Positions 7,815-16,078 of a stretch of 30,132 bases of DNA are shown here, in pieces (position 1 is the stretch's first letter; each line of letters starts with the position of its first letter). Location: assembly GCA_002825465.1 (NCBI GenBank), contig PJER01000027.1, forward strand, positions 1 to 30,132, in the 5' to 3' direction. The translations under genes were made by a program, and so were the position numbers. The notes under the pieces were generated by a model that saw only the letters and a list, made by a program, of their open reading frames with translations, did not search any database and was not told the DNA's origin. The DNA comes from Candidatus Thorarchaeota archaeon MP8T_1. GTDB taxonomy: Archaea > Asgardarchaeota > Thorarchaeia > Thorarchaeales > Thorarchaeaceae.

Positions 7815-7822
7815 CTAAAAAG
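7815..7822 (-). promoter_or_regulatory. Putative TATA box for the glycyl radical enzyme gene
   Basis: The minus strand reads CTTTTTAG in the 86-base gap after the SPOUT gene. A start point near 7789 would give a leader of about 35 bases that includes the AGGTGAG binding site. This suggests the radical enzyme can be expressed separately from the archease-SPOUT pair. Confidence 0.45.
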
Positions 7823-7840
7823 GTCGCGGATGAGGATTGA

Positions 7841-8698
7841 TTAGGGATTGTATCCAGATTTAGATATCTTATCACCAACAGCGCTATTCAAAAGACCAAG
7901 ACTCACAATGAGCGCCTCTTCTAGGCGCACTGTTTCAGTTCCTTGTCCTTCAATTGTATTCACCCAGAAATCAACATGATGCTTGACATCTTCCTTTTCA
8001 TTAGCACAGAGTTCTATGATTCCTCGTTCTGGATCACCAAAGATTGCTAAGACTGATTTTGTGCCAGAGATTGTAGATACTACATCATCATGTAGTTGCC
8101 TGAAGGATGGTGCATTTCGCGAGAATCCGATTCGAGTAATGCCTTCTGATTCTTTTAGAAAGTCAACGAGCCCTCCAATTCTCATAACATCATATCCCCA
8201 ATACTTATTCACATCAGACCTCTGTATCACTTCTAGTTCAATCCTTGGTGAAGCACCGACAATCCGGAAAAGGGTTGGGTCTCGTTCGCTTACAATCTCT
8301 GGATGGTCAATTAGCTCGTCAAATCCAAGATCTATCTGATTTGGTCGGACCTGAACGCCCCATCTTACAGCTCCTTCAGATAAATCGCTAAGTGAAGATT
8401 GTAATGGGTGACTTCTTGTTCGAAGAGGAGGAAGGGTTCCAGCGTATTGCAGAGATGCGGATTTAGGAAAGACCCGGCGACGCAAGTATTGTGGTGTATC
8501 AAGATATTTCAGAATCTTCACAAGAAGGTCAGCATCCCGTATCTTAGAAGATGGTAGAAATCCTGTGGTGTATACAAGTACTTCCTCTACTCGAAATACT
8601 GCCAGAGCACGGGCAATCAGACCTGTCTTTGTGGTCTTATCACGTAGATTTGTACCATCAATTAGACTTGTGTCTGGAATGGCTACTTTTAGTGTCAT
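7841..8698 (-). CDS. SPOUT-superfamily RNA methyltransferase, COG2106/MTH1 family
   Basis: This 285-residue protein matches the archaeal MTH1-like family, related to human SPOUT1/CENP-32. These are SPOUT (alpha/beta-knot) methyltransferases with an inserted OB-like domain. The N-terminus MTLKVAIPDTSLIDGTNLRD and the segment GLIARALAVFRVEEVLVY start the Rossmann-like part. FGDPERGIIEL (about 219-229) is the cofactor loop, and IEGQGTETVRLEEALIVSLG forms the knot. The insert (about residues 80-160) includes PPLRTRSHPL. The target is probably rRNA, but the exact base is unknown in archaea. Its binding site AGGAG overlaps the archease stop, so the two are co-transcribed. Association of this family with rpl3 is established in other archaea. 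Confidence 0.9.
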   Translation of the reverse strand: MTLKVAIPDTSLIDGTNLRDKTTKTGLIARALAVFRVEEVLVYTTGFLPSSKIRDADLLVKILKYLDTPQYLRRRVFPKSASLQYAGTLPPLRTRSHPLQSSLSDLSEGAVRWGVQVRPNQIDLGFDELIDHPEIVSERDPTLFRIVGASPRIELEVIQRSDVNKYWGYDVMRIGGLVDFLKESEGITRIGFSRNAPSFRQLHDDVVSTISGTKSVLAIFGDPERGIIELCANEKEDVKHHVDFWVNTIEGQGTETVRLEEALIVSLGLLNSAVGDKISKSGYNP

Positions 8699-8709
8699 AT
8701 AAATTACTC

Positions 8710-9141
8710 CTAGAGGTCAAGGGTAAAACAGAGAGTCGTCTTTTCGGGGTGCTGGTCAATCTTCATATCAGCATAGGTCATAGCTTTTACCTCGGTCTTT
8801 GTTTCATGCTTATCAAAGTCTATTTTTTCACCAAGGGCTCGACCCTTCAATACGTATTCTTCATTTTCTTGTGAAATCGAATCGACTTCGAATTTTGAGT
8901 AGAATCTACCTGTTATGTCAATGAGCGCAATCAGATGGCCAACCCATTCGACAAGGAGTTCCTGTAGGTCATATCCACGGGTTTCTATCTCTGCAGATTC
9001 TATGGAGGAAACTGTGGAAGTGTCCAAGATGACGTCAAAGGTTGCCATTCCAGCCTCTTCGAAGGCTGCCTCTAATGTAGGACCCCAGCATTCAACAGTA
9101 ATATCTGCTGTATGATCATGGAATATAAACCCGCGTTCCAT
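8710..9141 (-). CDS. Archease, RtcB tRNA ligase cofactor protein
   Basis: The 143-residue protein is archease, which activates the RNA ligase RtcB (guanylylation and metal loading) in tRNA splicing and RNA repair. Signature parts: IFHDHTADITVECWGPTLEA at the N-terminus, the DLQELLVEWVGHLIALIDITGR core, and the C-terminal KTEVKAMTYADMKI followed by a terminal LDL. The acidic residues near Asp9/Asp13 and the C-terminal Asp that bind metal are present. Start is ATG behind GGAG. It heads the leftward operon with the SPOUT gene (11-base gap) and diverges from tRNA-Ser. RtcB itself is not in the window. The function fits the intron-bearing tRNA-Trp found at 22966-23103. Confidence 0.94.
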   Translation of the reverse strand: MERGFIFHDHTADITVECWGPTLEAAFEEAGMATFDVILDTSTVSSIESAEIETRGYDLQELLVEWVGHLIALIDITGRFYSKFEVDSISQENEEYVLKGRALGEKIDFDKHETKTEVKAMTYADMKIDQHPEKTTLCFTLDL

Positions 9142-9175
9142 TCATTCAGTCTCCAAAGTGAACCACGACAAGAAG

Positions 9176-9183
9176 CTTAAAAG
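9176..9183. promoter_or_regulatory. TATA box shared by tRNA-Ser and archease
   Basis: CTTAAAAG lies about 29 bases before the 5' end of tRNA-Ser. Read on the other strand it is CTTTTAAG, placing a leftward start point near 9151, just before the archease ATG at 9141. The only 67 bases between the two genes contain no other good TATA element that I can see, so both directions may use this box. Confidence 0.55.
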
Positions 9184-9208
9184 GCATTTCCAACGGATGC
9201 AAACCTAA

Positions 9209-9295
9209 GCCGAGGTAGCCAAGCCCGGATTACGGCGCCGGTCTTGAAAACCGGTTTCTTCGGAAGCGCGAGTTCAAATCTCGTCCTCGGCGCCA
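9209..9295 (+). tRNA. tRNA-Ser (anticodon TGA), CCA encoded
   Basis: The acceptor arms GCCGAGG and CCTCGGC pair fully. The anticodon stem CCGGT/ACCGG encloses the loop CTTGAAA, giving TGA, which reads serine UCN codons. A long variable arm with TTTCTTCGGAAGC marks a class II tRNA, and the T loop is TTCAAAT. Discriminator G and the terminal CCA (9293-9295) are encoded in the gene. No intron. The gene stands alone, divergent from archease. Confidence 0.96.
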
Positions 9296-9361
9296 CTCTT
9301 CTTTTAGTTTGTCATATAAAACAAGTCGTAAATAGCTAACATCGGTTCTATTAATTGATTA

Positions 9362-10198
9362 ATGGTGAATGAAACATACGATAATACATCGTCGCGTCTT
9401 TCAAAAGGTAAGTATCTCCTAGGCCTGGTCGTCATTTACGCAACAGCATATTCTCAATACCTGTTACCTAGTGAGAGTCTAGTCTTCAGTCTGCTCTTTG
9501 TATATGGTATTCCAATAGTCATCATCGGCAGTTACTGGGGTCGGTATACTCTTCATCGATTCTTCAATCGAATGTCTGCTGCAGTAAAATATGGATTTGC
9601 ATCCTACGGTAGCTTTACTGGACTGGGTTACATCATAACATTCGTCATCATACTTCTATTCATCATATTTGATCCTGCAGCATTGAACATCTTGAACAAT
9701 CCAAATCCAGTTCTAAACACAACACCTGAGAACGCCTGGGTCATGGTCTGGGTTTCATTTCTTGTCGTTGGCCCAGCTGAGGAATTCATCTTCAGAGGCT
9801 TCATCTTTGGTGGATTACTCAATGTAGTTGGAAACCGTCACTGGATATCATTAGCCTTTCTATCGTCTATACTTTTTGCAGCAGCCCACCTGTACTACAC
9901 GCTTGAGTATGGATTAGTATCAATAATCATGTTTACCCAGCTTGTCGCGTTCGGTATGGCAATGGCTGCAGCGTATTACCTATCCAACGGGAATTTACTG
10001 ATTCCGTCATTTATCCACGGTCTCTTTGATGCCACAGGGTTTCTTACAGTAGCTATATCACTGGATTTTGGAGCAACACTAAGGCTTCAGTTATTCTATG
10101 TTTCTCTGGCAATGTTTGGAGCCGTGCTCATGCACTGGCTGTGGAAAAGAAGAAGTCCAACCGAATACGTATACCAAGATACAATCGACATTCAATAG
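9362..10198 (+). CDS. CPBP-family intramembrane protease (CAAX/Abi type)
   Basis: The 278-residue protein has about seven or eight hydrophobic segments and the CPBP motifs. These are EEFIFRG (Glu140, Glu141, Arg145), a second motif with FAAAHLYY (His176), and a third with IPSFIHGLFDATG (His219). These residues form the membrane-embedded metal-independent active site of Rce1-like glutamyl proteases. Relatives cleave prenylated proteins in eukaryotes or serve in bacteriocin immunity; the archaeal substrate is unknown. An ATATAAAA box at 9314-9321 predicts a start near 9344, leaving about 18 bases of leader with no clear binding site. It stands as a single gene between tRNA-Ser and a hypothetical protein. 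Confidence 0.9.
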   Translation: MVNETYDNTSSRLSKGKYLLGLVVIYATAYSQYLLPSESLVFSLLFVYGIPIVIIGSYWGRYTLHRFFNRMSAAVKYGFASYGSFTGLGYIITFVIILLFIIFDPAALNILNNPNPVLNTTPENAWVMVWVSFLVVGPAEEFIFRGFIFGGLLNVVGNRHWISLAFLSSILFAAAHLYYTLEYGLVSIIMFTQLVAFGMAMAAAYYLSNGNLLIPSFIHGLFDATGFLTVAISLDFGATLRLQLFYVSLAMFGAVLMHWLWKRRSPTEYVYQDTIDIQ

Positions 10199-10267
10199 GA
10201 AATAAACAGGTCTTTTATAGGAGAATCCCTTCAAATCAGGATATCAATACGATTTTGGGTTGTAACC

Positions 10268-10786
10268 ATGCAGGAACTAGATCTCCAGACAATTTCGATA
10301 GTTGTAGCAGCAGTGAGTGTAGTTATTGGAGTGATTATGAGCGTTCTCTCTCTGAGAAACTATACAAAATCAAGACGCGCTTCCATATTCTTGGAGTTTC
10401 ACAAACAGGCCGACCAAGAATTCATTGAAACAATTGATGAAGTGCTTGATAAGTGGAACTGGAGCGACTATGAGGATTTTCTAACAAAATACGGACCAAC
10501 AATTAATCCCAAAAACTGGGCACAGTTCATTTATGTTAGCTCCTTCTTCGACTCAATGGGAAAACTACTCGAGAAAAAGATTACCGATGTTGAACTAATT
10601 CCTGAAGCATTAGCGGTACTTGCAATGGCATGGTGGGAGAAGATTGAACCTATTCAAGCAAATTTAGCAAAGCGCTGGAGACAATCAGGATCACTTGATT
10701 CGAGTAAATTTCTATACGAGGCTCTTAAAAAACTTGGATATCATTCACCAGTCCAAGACAATCAGAGTGGAACCAAATCTAGTTAG
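10268..10786 (+). CDS. Single-TM hypothetical protein, possibly DUF4760-like
   Basis: This 172-residue protein has one N-terminal membrane segment (about residues 8-28, SIVVAAVSVVIGVIMSVLSL), then a cytosolic helical domain rich in aromatic and acidic residues (LDKWNWSDYEDFLTKYG, AQFIYVSSFFDSMGKLLEKK). The overall pattern, a TM helix followed by a helical domain with an FFDSMG-type motif, resembles DUF4760-like proteins. I do not claim the match firmly and no function is known. A TTTTATAG element near 10211 may be its TATA box. It is downstream of the CPBP gene by 69 bases and on the same strand. Confidence 0.75.
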   Translation: MQELDLQTISIVVAAVSVVIGVIMSVLSLRNYTKSRRASIFLEFHKQADQEFIETIDEVLDKWNWSDYEDFLTKYGPTINPKNWAQFIYVSSFFDSMGKLLEKKITDVELIPEALAVLAMAWWEKIEPIQANLAKRWRQSGSLDSSKFLYEALKKLGYHSPVQDNQSGTKSS

Positions 10787-10906
10787 ATATACTGAGATCC
10801 CATAATCATAACAATCTGTTTCATCCTTGGCACCATCTCATTTTGCCGGTATGGTAGACACTAATCTGTATTAACAAACATATCCTAGACCACGTGGTGC
10901 AATAAT

Positions 10907-11686
10907 TTGGAAATTCAAGCTGAATCATGGTACAAGGCTATCTTCCTACGTCATTCACAACGGAAATTTTCCGGAGAAGTACCCATTGAAACAATTACAT
11001 CGACAATTGAGAAAGTATGTTCTGAGTTTACTCCATTCCAAGGTGTAAGATCAGTTCTTGTACGAGAACCTGCAAATGATGTATTCAAAGGAGCAGTGGG
11101 TCAGTATTTTTTCAAGGTCACAGAAGCTCCATACTATATTGCATTCATTGGTGACATGAATACTCCTAATGTTCAAGCAAGCGCGGGTTATATTGGAGAA
11201 GGAATTATTTTGGAGGCTACATCCCAGGGATTAAACACATGCTGGGTTGGAGGGTTCTTCAAGCGAGAATCAGTTGCGAAGCAGATCGACCTCAGGGATA
11301 AAGAGCAGATATTGGCAATCACGCCGATTGGATATTCTAAAGATGAAAAAGACAGAGTTGGTATCTCTAAAAAGCAGTATAGACGAAAGAGTCTCGATGG
11401 ATTCATCATATCAGATAACGGGGAGAATAGCGATTGGGCATACCCAGCATTAGAAGCGGCTAGACTTGCTCCTTCAGCAGCTAATAGGCAACCATGGCGA
11501 TTTGAAATCGATAAAGACTCGATTACGATATCGGCTAATAGCAAGAGAGAAGGATTTGGAGTTTCAAGAAGATTGGATTGTGGTATTGCAATGTTGCATA
11601 TAGAGCTAGGTGCACTTGTGCACGGTTTCAAGGGTGAATGGAAGTTTCTGGAATATCCAAAAATTGCTAGATACGAAATCAAATAG
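10907..11686 (+). CDS. Nitroreductase-fold flavoprotein, TM1586 type
   Basis: The 259-residue protein resembles the TM1586-type nitroreductases, in which one chain holds two tandem halves of the fold. The N-terminal half has YKAIFLRHSQRKFSGEVP (the flavin-binding arginine region) and GYIGEGIILEATSQGLNTCW. The second half has AARLAPSAANRQPWRFEI, the typical FMN phosphate-binding segment, and RRLDCGIAMLHIELGAL. It likely binds FMN and reduces an unknown electron acceptor with NAD(P)H. The frame opens at a TTG; an in-frame TAA lies just before it and the next ATG would delete about 90 residues including the first motif, so TTG is the start, with GGTG about ten bases upstream. Confidence 0.82.
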   Translation: MEIQAESWYKAIFLRHSQRKFSGEVPIETITSTIEKVCSEFTPFQGVRSVLVREPANDVFKGAVGQYFFKVTEAPYYIAFIGDMNTPNVQASAGYIGEGIILEATSQGLNTCWVGGFFKRESVAKQIDLRDKEQILAITPIGYSKDEKDRVGISKKQYRRKSLDGFIISDNGENSDWAYPALEAARLAPSAANRQPWRFEIDKDSITISANSKREGFGVSRRLDCGIAMLHIELGALVHGFKGEWKFLEYPKIARYEIK

Positions 11687-11721
11687 ATTATTCAAATCTC
11701 ATTATCAGTGCCATTCTCATC

Positions 11722-12609
11722 CTATTTACTGGATTTTCCCTTTGATCTGACTGGCCACATATTGTCCCAGAACTCCTTCGGTGGATGTCGAAGGTCATAA
11801 TCGACCCGCGTATCATGCATAACCCGCGAGCAATAGGGGTCACCTTTAGCAATGGTATGCTCCATCGTTAGTACGATACTATCATGATGGTTTCTAGCCC
11901 CTTCATAATCACCATAACAGCAGATGTAGTACTTGAGTTCTGAATCAGGTAAATCGTCAAGGGCTTCTACCCAGAGACAGTTGTCATTGCGAAAAGCAAA
12001 TTTCCCATCTGCAATCATTCCACGGATTACTACCCAATCAGATGGATTATCTTCATCAATTGCTGCATTTCGTTCAGCTAGCCATGTTTCTAAGTCGACA
12101 AATGGTTTCTCGGGAAGGACTCTATCATAAATTACAAATTCTGTGAAGAAACGTTTCCATAGACTGATTGCCTTCTTTCGACCTACTGTTTCAATAAGAG
12201 TCAAGAGATTATAGTATCGGGGATGCAAGAATGATTGGTGATAATTCCTATTGACAACTACAAGATCTTCATCCCATGCTCTCTCTTTATCAAAATCAAG
12301 GACTTGGAAGTAATAATTCATTACAGCAATAAGAAGAGCTGGATTCTCTGCTAAATTCTCAAAGTCAGCAACTAAATCACTGAGGTCAACACTGTTCTCT
12401 TTGATGAAATCCGTCTTTGTCAGTTTCTGATATTGTTTCTCAAGATTCTTCATAAATGTATTAAGATTATCAGGAGAATGCTCATAGAGAAAGCCGATAA
12501 GAAAATTCAGTCGATTCAGAACAAACTGTGGGGCCTGTTCTTTGGGATTGATATCGATAGTGCTGTCTAACACATTTTCTTTGAATTCTCCAACCTTGCG
12601 AAATTCCAT
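11722..12609 (-). CDS. ATC-hydrolase-like protein (L-2-amino-thiazoline-4-carboxylate hydrolase family)
   Basis: The 295-residue protein is mostly helical for its first 180 residues. The C-terminal part, about residues 195-275, holds YYICCYGDYEGARNHHDS and TMEHTIAKGDPYCSRVMHD. A Cys-rich strand followed by a helix and a 'GDPYC' type ending resembles the L-2-amino-thiazoline-4-carboxylic acid hydrolase family. Many archaeal members have no known substrate, so this is a fold-level call. The start ATG follows GGGGATAG. It lies 48 bases downstream of the SBBP surface protein gene on the same strand and converges with the nitroreductase gene. Role unknown. Confidence 0.55.
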   Translation of the reverse strand: MEFRKVGEFKENVLDSTIDINPKEQAPQFVLNRLNFLIGFLYEHSPDNLNTFMKNLEKQYQKLTKTDFIKENSVDLSDLVADFENLAENPALLIAVMNYYFQVLDFDKERAWDEDLVVVNRNYHQSFLHPRYYNLLTLIETVGRKKAISLWKRFFTEFVIYDRVLPEKPFVDLETWLAERNAAIDEDNPSDWVVIRGMIADGKFAFRNDNCLWVEALDDLPDSELKYYICCYGDYEGARNHHDSIVLTMEHTIAKGDPYCSRVMHDTRVDYDLRHPPKEFWDNMWPVRSKGKSSK

Positions 12610-12657
12610 TCTACTATCCCCTAATGTATATTGATGGATTTCTTGTTATATCTATAA

Positions 12658-14235
12658 TCATTGTAATCTACGCAAGTTTCGTTGATTCTTCCAATTTGTT
12701 ATTGCAATTGCACCTAATATTACAGCAACAAATGTGATGATTGCGAGTTGTGGTAAGGAGTCTGAGTTAGTGAGAACTGGAGAGATGATGACTAAGAACG
12801 AGTCATATGAACCACCAATCTCATCCTGTGCTGCATTTCTTGTACAAGGCAAGTCATCCGATGCAGTTCTTCCAGTAATGATAATCCTACCATCTGAAGA
12901 TACGGATACACTCTCACCTGAGTCTTCTTTAGTCCCTCCGAATAGTGTGGACATAATCAGGGATTTCATATCATTCGACATTATAGTGATAGTGAGGTCA
13001 AGATGGCCTGTTCGATTAGACTGGATGGAACCATAAAGGGGATAGTCGTCTGACAATGTTCGCCCAGCAATCACAATCTGATCAGATGCATCAACCTCAA
13101 TATCATATGCATGATCAAGTTGGTCACCACCAAGAAAACTCACAGTTTGAACTTCTCCATCTGGTGAGAACTTGCCGATGAGTGTGTCGCAGCTCCCACC
13201 ATATTCAGGCTGAAAGGCATTGTAGACCGGCATATCTGAAGATGTGACAGCACCTGTAACCATGACATTGTCTGACGAGTCTACTCCAACGCCTCGCCCA
13301 TTTTCCTCAGAACTACCTCCTATGAAGGTAGACCACTGAAGCTCACTTCCATCACTTGAGACCTTAGCGAGAAACACATCTCCTGCTCCAGCATACTCTG
13401 TTTGAAATGCATTGGGAGATGTGGGAAAGTCCTCAGATCTAGTTAGACCTGAGATGATGAAATTAGATGAAGAGTCTACACTCATACTATCAACCCGATC
13501 TGTCGTTGACCCACCAAGGTATGAAAAGAGGAGTATACTACTTCCATTGCTTGAGAGTTTTGCAACATACGCATCCCACCCGCCCTGAAGATTCGTCTGA
13601 AATGCATCTTCTGTAGCCAACCCGGCTGAAGAAGTTGTACCTCCAATGAGATAGTTCCCATCATTGTCTACATCTACAAACTCGATGGAATCAGTACTAT
13701 TCCCGCCAAAATATGTTCCATAGAGGAGAGTTCCATTATCAGAGATTTTAGCAAGGAATCCATCATATTCACCAGCACGTTGGGATAGTAGAGCGTCTTC
13801 AGTGACAGGAAAATCATCTGAGATTGTGGTTCCAACAACAACAAGATTCCCTGAATTATCGATTGTCACCCAGTCTACATGTTCTCGCGCACTACCTCCA
13901 AGATACGTGCAAAGTGTCATCTCACCAGCCGCATTATACATGGTGACAAAGACATCCCAGTCACCTCCGCGGAATTCTTGCTGAAAGGCTCCTGATGATA
14001 CTGGAAGATCAGGAGAGTTAGAGTGACCAACCATGGCAATTGCACCATCATCTCTGCAGGCTGTATTAGAAACCTCCTCAATATTCAATCCTCCAAAATA
14101 TGTGACATAGGAGACGGTCAGTGGTGGATTAGCGGTAGATGCACTTGCGGATGGAATCATGTAGAGTGGTGAACTTAGTACTGCAATAACTAGGAGTATC
14201 ATAAACCAAGTAAGAGGACTTTCTTTGAAGTGCAT
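12658..14235 (-). CDS. Membrane-anchored surface protein with seven SBBP beta-propeller repeats
   Basis: The 525-residue protein begins with a signal peptide (residues 1-33, hydrophobic core WFMILLVIAVLSSPLYMI, then SASAS). It ends with a membrane helix (IITFVAVILGAIAITNW) and a basic tail, so it is displayed outside the cell. Between them are seven repeats of about 60 residues. Each has a tyrosine/glycine start like TYLGGS, a VxVDxxGN turn, a GTTxSDDFP segment and a closing aKxSxxG strand. These are SBBP (seven-bladed beta-propeller) repeats, and seven copies would close one full propeller. Likely role: binding or adhesion; no catalytic motif is seen. A TATA-like element at 14262-14269 puts the start point at the ATG, so the mRNA is probably leaderless. 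Confidence 0.9.
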   Translation of the reverse strand: MHFKESPLTWFMILLVIAVLSSPLYMIPSASASTANPPLTVSYVTYFGGLNIEEVSNTACRDDGAIAMVGHSNSPDLPVSSGAFQQEFRGGDWDVFVTMYNAAGEMTLCTYLGGSAREHVDWVTIDNSGNLVVVGTTISDDFPVTEDALLSQRAGEYDGFLAKISDNGTLLYGTYFGGNSTDSIEFVDVDNDGNYLIGGTTSSAGLATEDAFQTNLQGGWDAYVAKLSSNGSSILLFSYLGGSTTDRVDSMSVDSSSNFIISGLTRSEDFPTSPNAFQTEYAGAGDVFLAKVSSDGSELQWSTFIGGSSEENGRGVGVDSSDNVMVTGAVTSSDMPVYNAFQPEYGGSCDTLIGKFSPDGEVQTVSFLGGDQLDHAYDIEVDASDQIVIAGRTLSDDYPLYGSIQSNRTGHLDLTITIMSNDMKSLIMSTLFGGTKEDSGESVSVSSDGRIIITGRTASDDLPCTRNAAQDEIGGSYDSFLVIISPVLTNSDSLPQLAIITFVAVILGAIAITNWKNQRNLRRLQ

Positions 14236-14261
14236 GGTCTGGTGTATATTACGAGTCTCTC

Positions 14262-14320
14262 AATTAAGGATACTCTAGAACGCAATCAGTAGTCATCGTT
14301 ATTTAGAACACGTGTTCTAA
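14262..14320 (-). promoter_or_regulatory. SBBP gene promoter with upstream 18-bp palindrome
   Basis: The minus-strand TATA-like element CCTTAATT (14262-14269) is about 28 bases before the ATG. Further upstream, TTAGAACACGTGTTCTAA (14303-14320) is a perfect 18-bp palindrome, 68-85 bases before the ATG and about 108 bases past the elp3 stop. A palindrome of this length and quality is a strong candidate binding site for a dimeric regulator acting on the surface protein gene, upstream of the TATA box and so possibly activating. Confidence 0.5.
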
Positions 14321-14427
14321 TAATTCTTTAACAATCACGAACTCTAATTGGATGGAAGTTAAACTCCTAGTGGATATGCTACTATACTGGCCTTGGATTT
14401 TTCATTTTGTTTGCTTCAAAAGATATC

Positions 14428-16029
14428 TCAGTTGATTTTTCTTGCAAGATACGGTCCATCGTCAACAAATCCAAGGTTTCGATAGTATTCCTTCACGCCG
14501 ATTCCACTATTCACAAGTAGTTGAGAAGAGTCAAAGTCAGTCTTGCCAATCTCTTCTGCTGCAGAGATCATCTTCTCTCCTAATCCCAGGTGTTGCCAGG
14601 CATCATCATCATGCTCGCCAATCTCAACTACAGGACCATACACTCTCAACTCACGAATAAGAAATGAGCCACTTGTAATCTCAGGTCGATGTGCTTTGTC
14701 ACTAGGTTTTCTTAGTCGAATAAAACCAAAGAGAATATCCAGGCCAGGGTCCTCGAATGAGAGAAATATCTCAATCCCCCCTGCAGCCTCATAGTCACGG
14801 CGGACCAGTTCCATATTGGCGGGATCAACTTCTTTTCTTGTACGCATCTGATAATGGCCTACTTCCCTATAGCGAATAGTTGGATTGCGTAGACCCTCTT
14901 TCTCCATCCTTTGATGAACTAGCTCTCTCAGGTTCCCCTGATTGAGCCCTGCCTCTATTTGATGGAGAGGAATATCTCTCTGCATTCGCTGAATTCGGAC
15001 ATATTCTGGCATCTCACTTACAGCTGCTGAAACCACTGAGATTACCTGCTCATTTGTGAAAGGAGTGTATTTTCCATCCTTCCACCATTCGTACAATTTG
15101 GTGTTCTTCACAACTAATGTAGGATATATTTTGAGCATATCAGGTCGAAACCTTGGGTCAGAGAAGACTTGTCCGAAAGTCGCAATATCACTCTCAGGAG
15201 TCGCACCTGGAAGACCAGGCATCATATGGTAACAGACCTTGAGACCACTATCACGTAGCAGTTTTGTCGCATATATGGTAGCCTCGATTCCGTGACCCCT
15301 CTCAACGGTCTCAAGTATTTCATCAGAGAGCGTCTGTACGCCAAGTTCAACACGAGTTGCACCCATCTCAAGCATTGCATCAACACTCTCTTGTGAAACC
15401 CAGTCTGGACGGGTCTCAAAGGTCAATCCCACATTTCGTACATCAGCGACCTCATTCAACTTCATTGCTTCATTCAGAGTTTCACTGACTCTCCCATTCA
15501 TTGCATCAAGACAACCTTTGACAAAGAATTGCTGGTATTCAACTGGTTTCGAACACCAATCCCCGCCCATGACTATCATCTCGACCTTGTTGATACTATG
15601 ACCAATTGTCTTGAGCTGGGTCAGTCTGCTCTCTACTTGACGATAGGGATCAAACTCGTTTTGGATACCTCGCATGGTCGCAGGTTCGTGACCAGTATAA
15701 CTCTGAGGAACACCTAAGTCAGGGCCACCAGGACAGTATGCACATTTTCCATGTGGGCATTTATGAGGTGTTGTCATTGCTGCAACTACTGCCACTCCAG
15801 AGATTGTACGAACAGGTCGTTTCTGCAAGAATGGGCGTAGAATCTCAGCCTCTTCTGGAATAGAAACCTCTAGAATATCAGCATTGGAGGGAGTTCGTTC
15901 AGCATGATATTTTGCGCAAATCTCTTGCTTGATTCTGTTGACCGTTTTACGACTAAGAGGTTCACTTGATGAAAGAAGTGCCTCTACTATCTCTCTATAC
16001 AGAGCATAGTTGTCGCTATGGTTGGTCAT
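14428..16029 (-). CDS. elp3: tRNA uridine(34) acetyltransferase Elp3
   Basis: Elp3 makes 5-carboxymethyluridine at tRNA position 34 from acetyl-CoA using radical SAM chemistry. The 533-residue protein has a short N-terminal helical region, then the iron-sulfur motif KCPHGKCAYCPGGPDLGVPQ with Cys91, Cys96 and Cys99 in the short archaeal spacing CX4CX2C. The radical SAM barrel follows (VEMIVMGGDWCSKPVEYQQ, ATRVELGVQTLSDEIL, KVCYHMMPGLPGATPE), with KIYPTLVVKNTKLYEWW and the RIQRMQRDIP segment, and a GNAT acetyltransferase domain from about residue 380 (SGSFLIRELRVYGP, WQHLGLGEKMISAAEEI). Length is typical for archaea, where Elp3 acts without other Elongator subunits. It follows a HEAT-like gene by 49 bases. 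Confidence 0.97.
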   Translation of the reverse strand: MTNHSDNYALYREIVEALLSSSEPLSRKTVNRIKQEICAKYHAERTPSNADILEVSIPEEAEILRPFLQKRPVRTISGVAVVAAMTTPHKCPHGKCAYCPGGPDLGVPQSYTGHEPATMRGIQNEFDPYRQVESRLTQLKTIGHSINKVEMIVMGGDWCSKPVEYQQFFVKGCLDAMNGRVSETLNEAMKLNEVADVRNVGLTFETRPDWVSQESVDAMLEMGATRVELGVQTLSDEILETVERGHGIEATIYATKLLRDSGLKVCYHMMPGLPGATPESDIATFGQVFSDPRFRPDMLKIYPTLVVKNTKLYEWWKDGKYTPFTNEQVISVVSAAVSEMPEYVRIQRMQRDIPLHQIEAGLNQGNLRELVHQRMEKEGLRNPTIRYREVGHYQMRTRKEVDPANMELVRRDYEAAGGIEIFLSFEDPGLDILFGFIRLRKPSDKAHRPEITSGSFLIRELRVYGPVVEIGEHDDDAWQHLGLGEKMISAAEEIGKTDFDSSQLLVNSGIGVKEYYRNLGFVDDGPYLARKIN

Positions 16030-16078
16030 GATAATGAAGTTCTACATTATTTCGTTTAATAGACTACGGTCTGGCCAG

